64,000 nucleotides of DNA from NCBI RefSeq assembly GCF_001905005.1, contig NZ_LWKZ01000026.1, positions 509,852-573,851 on the forward strand. Direction: 5' to 3'. Below are positions 60,665 to 64,000 of the stretch, piece by piece (within the stretch, counting starts at the first letter, position 1; each line of letters starts with the position of its first letter). The DNA is from Streptomyces sp. CB02923. Its GTDB lineage: Bacteria > Actinomycetota > Actinomycetes > Streptomycetales > Streptomycetaceae. The position numbers and the translations under genes were made by a program. The notes beneath the pieces were generated by a model. It saw nothing but the letters and a program-made list of their open reading frames with translations. It had not been told where the DNA came from and ran no database searches.

Positions 60665-61627
60665 TCACGGCAGCAGTGCGCCGACGTCGGCGGGCCGTTT
60701 GAGGACGCCGTCCTTGCGGGCGAAGTCGGCGACGGTCTGCACGGACGCGCGGTTGATCTCGGTGGGCCACTTCGGCAGTACGATCCGCCGGATGACCGCG
60801 GGCGGGATCTTGGTGTAGGTGCCGAGTTCCTCGCGTACCGCGTCGGGGTGGGTGCGCGCGTAGGTGAGGGCCTGGTTGACGGCGGCCCTGAAGCGCTTGA
60901 CCAGGTCCGGGTTCTCGCGGAGCAGTTTCTCGCTGGTGAAGTACATGGCGACGGTGAGGTCGTCGGTGGCCTCGGCGAAGGGCCAGCACACCTGCCGGGC
61001 GCCCTGGTCCATGGCCTGGGTCTGGAAGGGCTCCACGGTCCAGACGGCGTCCACCCGCCCGGCGGCGAGGGCGGCGGGCATGTCGGGCAGGGGGATCTCG
61101 GTGAACTTCAGCTTCTCGGGGTCGCCGCCGGCCCGGCGCACGGCGGCCCGGATCGTGGTGTCGCCGATGTTCTTCAGCTGGTTGACGGCGATGTTGTGGC
61201 CGGGCAGGTCCTTGGCCGACGTGATGTCGCTGTCCTTGGGCACGAGGACGGCGCTGTAGTCCTTGCCGGGCCCTGCCTGCCCGGTGGAGGCCACGCCGTT
61301 GGCGACGGCCTTCAGGGGCAGCCCCTGTTCGCGGGCCGTCAGGAGGGTGGTGGTGTTGCTGAAGCCGAAGTCGAACTGGCCGCTGACGACGCCGGAGGAG
61401 CTGTACGCGCCGCCCTGGACGGGCGTGATCTTGGCCTCGATGCCCTGCTTGGCGAAGAAGCCGTGGGACCGGGCCAGGTGGACCGGCGCGGTGTCGACGA
61501 TGGAGAGCGCGCCGATCTCGATGCGGTCCGGACCGTCGCCGCCCGTTCCGGAACCGTCGTTTCCGCACGCCGTGAGGGCGAGGAGAAGCGCTGCTGATGC
61601 CGCCGCGGCGGACCGTAAGCGATACAC
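60665..61627 (-). CDS. NitT/TauT-type ABC importer, substrate-binding lipoprotein
   Basis: A 320-aa SsuA/NMT1-like binding protein. A lipoprotein signal (SAALLLALTAC, Cys21) is followed by IEIGALSIVDTAPVHLARSHGFFAKQGIEA, GFSNTTTLLTAREQG, TSAKDLPGHNIAVNQLKN and AAGRVDAVWTVEPFQ. It captures the substrate outside the membrane. The ligand could be an alkanesulfonate, taurine, nitrate or thiamine-like precursor; nothing decides. The start is the GTG at 61627, which is leaderless: a -10 lies six bases upstream and no ribosome binding site is seen. Codon 4 is TTA (61616-61618), so operon expression should depend on bldA tRNA. Confidence 0.88.
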   Translation of the reverse strand: MYRLRSAAAASAALLLALTACGNDGSGTGGDGPDRIEIGALSIVDTAPVHLARSHGFFAKQGIEAKITPVQGGAYSSSGVVSGQFDFGFSNTTTLLTAREQGLPLKAVANGVASTGQAGPGKDYSAVLVPKDSDITSAKDLPGHNIAVNQLKNIGDTTIRAAVRRAGGDPEKLKFTEIPLPDMPAALAAGRVDAVWTVEPFQTQAMDQGARQVCWPFAEATDDLTVAMYFTSEKLLRENPDLVKRFRAAVNQALTYARTHPDAVREELGTYTKIPPAVIRRIVLPKWPTEINRASVQTVADFARKDGVLKRPADVGALLP

Positions 61628-61633
61628 GCGGGA

Positions 61634-61662
61634 ACCGTAGGGGCGGGCGGGGTCGTCGTCAA
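61634..61662 (-). promoter_or_regulatory. Leaderless promoter of the NitT-type operon
   Basis: On the minus strand TTGACG (61662-61657) and TACGGT (61639-61634) are 17 bp apart, and the GTG start at 61627 begins six bases after the -10. This is an almost ideal layout for transcription starting at the start codon. Confidence 0.75.
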
Positions 61663-61856
61663 CGGTGCATGGGCATCGGACCGGGAGGGAGCCGGGGCAG
61701 CACACCGGGAACGCGGAGTACGGAGAACGCCACCGCGCGGGCGCGACGCGCCGGTGGCGCGAAGTGTCGTGGATCACGTCACGCACCGCAACGAAAAGCA
61801 GGTGGTTCGCGTCTTAGCGGCCGACATCCCCCGGACCGCTCACGGAAAGCCCCCAG

Positions 61857-63068
61857 ATGACCCCTGCGTCCGCTTCGCACCGCCACCGGCCGCCGCGCGG
61901 CGCGCGGGCCGCGCTGGCACTGGCGCCGCTGCTCGGCGTCGGCGTGCTGACCGCCTGCGGAGGTCCCGCGGCGTCCGCGTCCAAAGGCCCTCCGGTGCGG
62001 GTGTCGCTGAGCGCGGCGAGCGGTGTGAAGACCGTGCAGGCAGGGGACACATTGCAGGTCAGCGCGTCCGGCGGCCGTCTGACCAAGGTCGTCGTGACGG
62101 ACCCGAAGGGGCGCCGGCTGCCGGGCGGGCTGGGCGACGGCGGCCGGGTGTGGACCTCGCACGAGAAGACCGCGCCGGACACCAAGTACTCGGTCGTGGC
62201 CGAGACCAAGAATGCGCAGGGCAGCACGGACACGGTCAAGGAGTCGCTGACCACCGCCCAGGCCGACAAGCTGAACAAGCTCGCGCTGAGCCCCGGCTCG
62301 CAGGGCGCCACCGTCGGCGTGGCCCAGCCCGTGTCGGTCACCTTCGACTTCCCGGTGACCGACAAGGCCGCCGTGGAGAAGCATCTGAAGGTCACCACCG
62401 ACAACCGCACGACCGGCTCGTGGGGCTGGGTGAAGGACTTCTCCGGCAAGGACCGGGTGGACTGGCGCCCGAAGGAGTACTGGAAGCCGGGCACCAGGGT
62501 CGGGCTGCGCGCCGACCTGAGCGGCGTGGACTCCGGCGGCGGCCGCTACTTCGCCAAGGACTACGACCTGAACTTCACCATCGGCGACCGCCACGTGATC
62601 GAGGTCGACCTGGACAGCAGGCATCTGACGTTCACCGAGAACGGGAAGGAGGTGAAGGACATCCCCATTTCCGCCGGCCGGCCGGACGCGCGGCACTCCA
62701 CGTGGACGGGCATCTTCCCGCTCATGGCGAAGGAAGGCACGATCACCGTGGACTCCGGGACCGTGGGCCCGGACGACGCGTACCACGAGACGGTCCGCGA
62801 CTCCATGAAGCTCACCAGCTCCGGCACGTACGCGCACGCGGCGCCGTGGAACGCGGGCAAGGTGGGCCGTGTCAACGACAGCTCCGGCTGCATCGGGCTG
62901 ACCGACGCCGACGCCGACTGGCTTTACTCCAAGGTCCGCGTCGGTGACCCGTTCGAGGTCATTGGTTCCTCCGTACGGGGGAAGGCGGCCGAGAACAACG
63001 GACTCGGGGACTGGATGGTCGACTGGCCCCAGTGGCAGAAGAAGAGTGCCCTCCCATCGAGCAGCTGA
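61857..63068 (+). CDS. L,D-transpeptidase lipoprotein with Ig-like domains (Ldt)
   Basis: A 403-aa cell-wall enzyme that makes 3-3 peptidoglycan cross-links. A lipobox (VLTAC, Cys34) is followed by two immunoglobulin-like domains (about 45-145 and 150-255) and the YkuD catalytic domain with VIEVDLDSRHLTFTENGKEV, TWTGIFPLM, His327 in YAHAAPW and Cys345 in NDSSGCIGL. The Ser-Ser-Gly-Cys form replaces the commoner Ser-His-Gly-Cys but is frequent in actinobacterial enzymes. A C-terminal extension (DWMVDWPQWQ) is typical of LdtMt2-like proteins. The ATG at 61857 has GGAAAG upstream. It is divergent from the NitT-type operon. Confidence 0.92.
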   Translation: MTPASASHRHRPPRGARAALALAPLLGVGVLTACGGPAASASKGPPVRVSLSAASGVKTVQAGDTLQVSASGGRLTKVVVTDPKGRRLPGGLGDGGRVWTSHEKTAPDTKYSVVAETKNAQGSTDTVKESLTTAQADKLNKLALSPGSQGATVGVAQPVSVTFDFPVTDKAAVEKHLKVTTDNRTTGSWGWVKDFSGKDRVDWRPKEYWKPGTRVGLRADLSGVDSGGGRYFAKDYDLNFTIGDRHVIEVDLDSRHLTFTENGKEVKDIPISAGRPDARHSTWTGIFPLMAKEGTITVDSGTVGPDDAYHETVRDSMKLTSSGTYAHAAPWNAGKVGRVNDSSGCIGLTDADADWLYSKVRVGDPFEVIGSSVRGKAAENNGLGDWMVDWPQWQKKSALPSSS

Positions 63069-63083
63069 CCCCTTACAGAGCCT

Positions 63084-63089
63084 AGTGTG
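63084..63089 (+). promoter_or_regulatory. Candidate -10 of a leaderless message (LysX-like gene)
   Basis: TAGTGT ends six bases before the ATG at 63096 and there is no ribosome binding site. No good -35 is seen at 16-19 bp. Confidence 0.45.
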
Positions 63090-63095
63090 ACGGAA

Positions 63096-64000
63096 TGAGC
63101 ACCGTGCAGGACCAGGACCAAATAACGGCGTGGGCGCGTTTTCGCCGCCGCGTGCCCAACGGCTTTGCCATCTCCCTCAGCCTTCTGGGGCTGTTCTGCG
63201 CCGTCACGGCGCTGATCGGGCCGCTGCGACGCGCCCTGAAACCGGTCATCTACTGGCTGGACACCCTGACCATCGCGGTCGAACCGAACTTCGCGTACGC
63301 GGCCTTCCTCTTCCTGCTGGCCGCGGCCATGACCGCACGCAAACGGGTCGCGCTCTGGGTCGCCGTCGTCTACATGGTGCTGGTGACGCTGACCGACGCG
63401 ATCCTCGTGGCGGACGGCTACCAGGAGTACATCTTCTCCCTGGTGCTGTGCGGGGCCGCGCTGGTCCTGCTGCTGGTCTCGCACCGCGAGTTCTACGCGA
63501 TCACCCGCCGCGGCGCGTTCTGGCGCGCCGCCGGTGTGCTGGCCGCCGGTCTGGTGGCGGCGGTCCTCGTCGGCTGGGGCCTGGTGTCCCTCTTCCCGGG
63601 CAGCCTGGAGCACGGCGGCGGCAACCGCCTGCTGTGGGTCGCCGACCGGGTCTGCGGCGGTCTGGTCAGCGGCCGCCAGTTCGACGGCCATCCGCCGCAC
63701 TGGCTGATCAGCCTGCTCGGCCTGTTCGGCGCGGTGGCGCTGCTGAACGCGGCCCTGACGCTCTTCAGGTCGCAGCGCATGGAGGCCGCGCTGCACGGCG
63801 ACGAGGAGACCCGTATCCGGGCGCTGCTGGCCCGCTACGGCGGCCGGGACTCGCTCGGCTACTTCGCCACCCGCCGCGACAAGGCCGTGGTCTTCTCCCC
63901 CACCGGCAAGGCCGCCGTCACCTACCGCGTGGAGGCCGGCGTCTGCCTGGCCAGCGGTGACCCGGTCGGCGACCGCGAGGCGTGGGGCCCGGCCATCGAG
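63096..64000 (+). CDS. LysX/MprF-like DUF2156 membrane protein, N-terminal part
   Basis: The gene runs off the window after about 301 codons. Six or so membrane helices (NGFAISLSLLGLFCAVTAL, FAYAAFLFLLAAAMTARKR, VALWVAVVYMVLVTLTDAIL and others) lead into RALLARYGGRDSLGYFATRRDKAVVFSPTGKAAVTYRV and VCLASGDPVGD, the start of the DUF2156/lysyl-phosphatidylglycerol synthase domain. Actinobacterial LysX fuses this to a lysyl-tRNA synthetase; that part, if present, lies beyond the window. The expected role is aminoacylation of membrane lipid, giving resistance to cationic peptides. The start ATG is probably leaderless. Confidence 0.83.

Overview
The window is a stretch of high-GC actinobacterial chromosome, almost certainly from a Streptomyces. 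Codon third positions are nearly all G or C, and TTA leucine codons are rare and confined to a few genes. GTG and TTG starts are common. Several genes look leaderless, with a -10 hexamer six bases before the start. Gene families typical of Streptomyces are present: conservon-type roadblock and Ras-like GTPase genes, ROK/XylR, F420-type oxidoreductase and Family 2B encapsulin (EshA-like). I see no rRNA, tRNA, CRISPR array, insertion sequence or prophage. The first gene (TetR tail) and last gene (LysX/DUF2156-like membrane protein) run off the window.

Layout. 0-7 kb: TetR tail, ASCH protein, DoxX protein, an ABC exporter divergent from a MarR regulator, and a large FAD/Fe-S D-lactate dehydrogenase. 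7-15 kb: secreted alpha-amylase divergent from a Tat-exported GH109 enzyme, an L,D-transpeptidase-like lipoprotein, and a heterodimeric ABC exporter whose two ATP sites are strongly asymmetric. 15-24 kb: membrane hydrolase, Ski2-like helicase, acyl-CoA thioesterase, conservon fragments around an F420-type oxidoreductase, and an O-methyltransferase behind tandem operator-like repeats. 24-37 kb: beta-helix protein, amino-acid permease coupled to a GNAT enzyme, methyltransferase, MpaB/DUF2236 protein, several small unknowns, and a SNF2 ATPase coupled to a SWIM zinc-finger protein. 37-46 kb: a 1015-aa GH2 beta-galactosidase, a YceI fusion, homocysteine methyltransferase and a polar amino-acid ABC transporter. 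45-55 kb: CE7 esterase, xylA divergent from xylB, an ABM protein, xylR, and then two tandem Family 2B encapsulin shell genes. 55-64 kb: secreted proteins, YwiC-like protein, a NitT/TauT-type ABC importer with two different permeases, a second L,D-transpeptidase, and the truncated LysX-like gene.

How the parts work together. Carbohydrate use is a recurring theme: amylase, GH109, GH2 beta-galactosidase, acetyl-xylan esterase and xylose isomerase/xylulokinase with a ROK regulator. The most distinctive locus is the pair of encapsulin shell proteins (51131-54055), which carry an inserted cyclic-nucleotide-binding-like domain. They lie directly downstream of xylB-abm-xylR, on the same strand, with no terpene-cyclase cargo in view. 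Four genes carry a single in-frame TTA codon (beta-helix protein, beta-galactosidase, phosphodiester glycosidase, NitT-type binding protein), which suggests bldA-dependent, developmentally timed translation of extracellular or uptake functions. Unexplained DNA structure includes a perfect 24-bp hairpin fused to 36-bp tandem repeats (14884-15018), five 23-bp tandem repeats (37214-37328), and paired operator-like repeats at 23004-23041.
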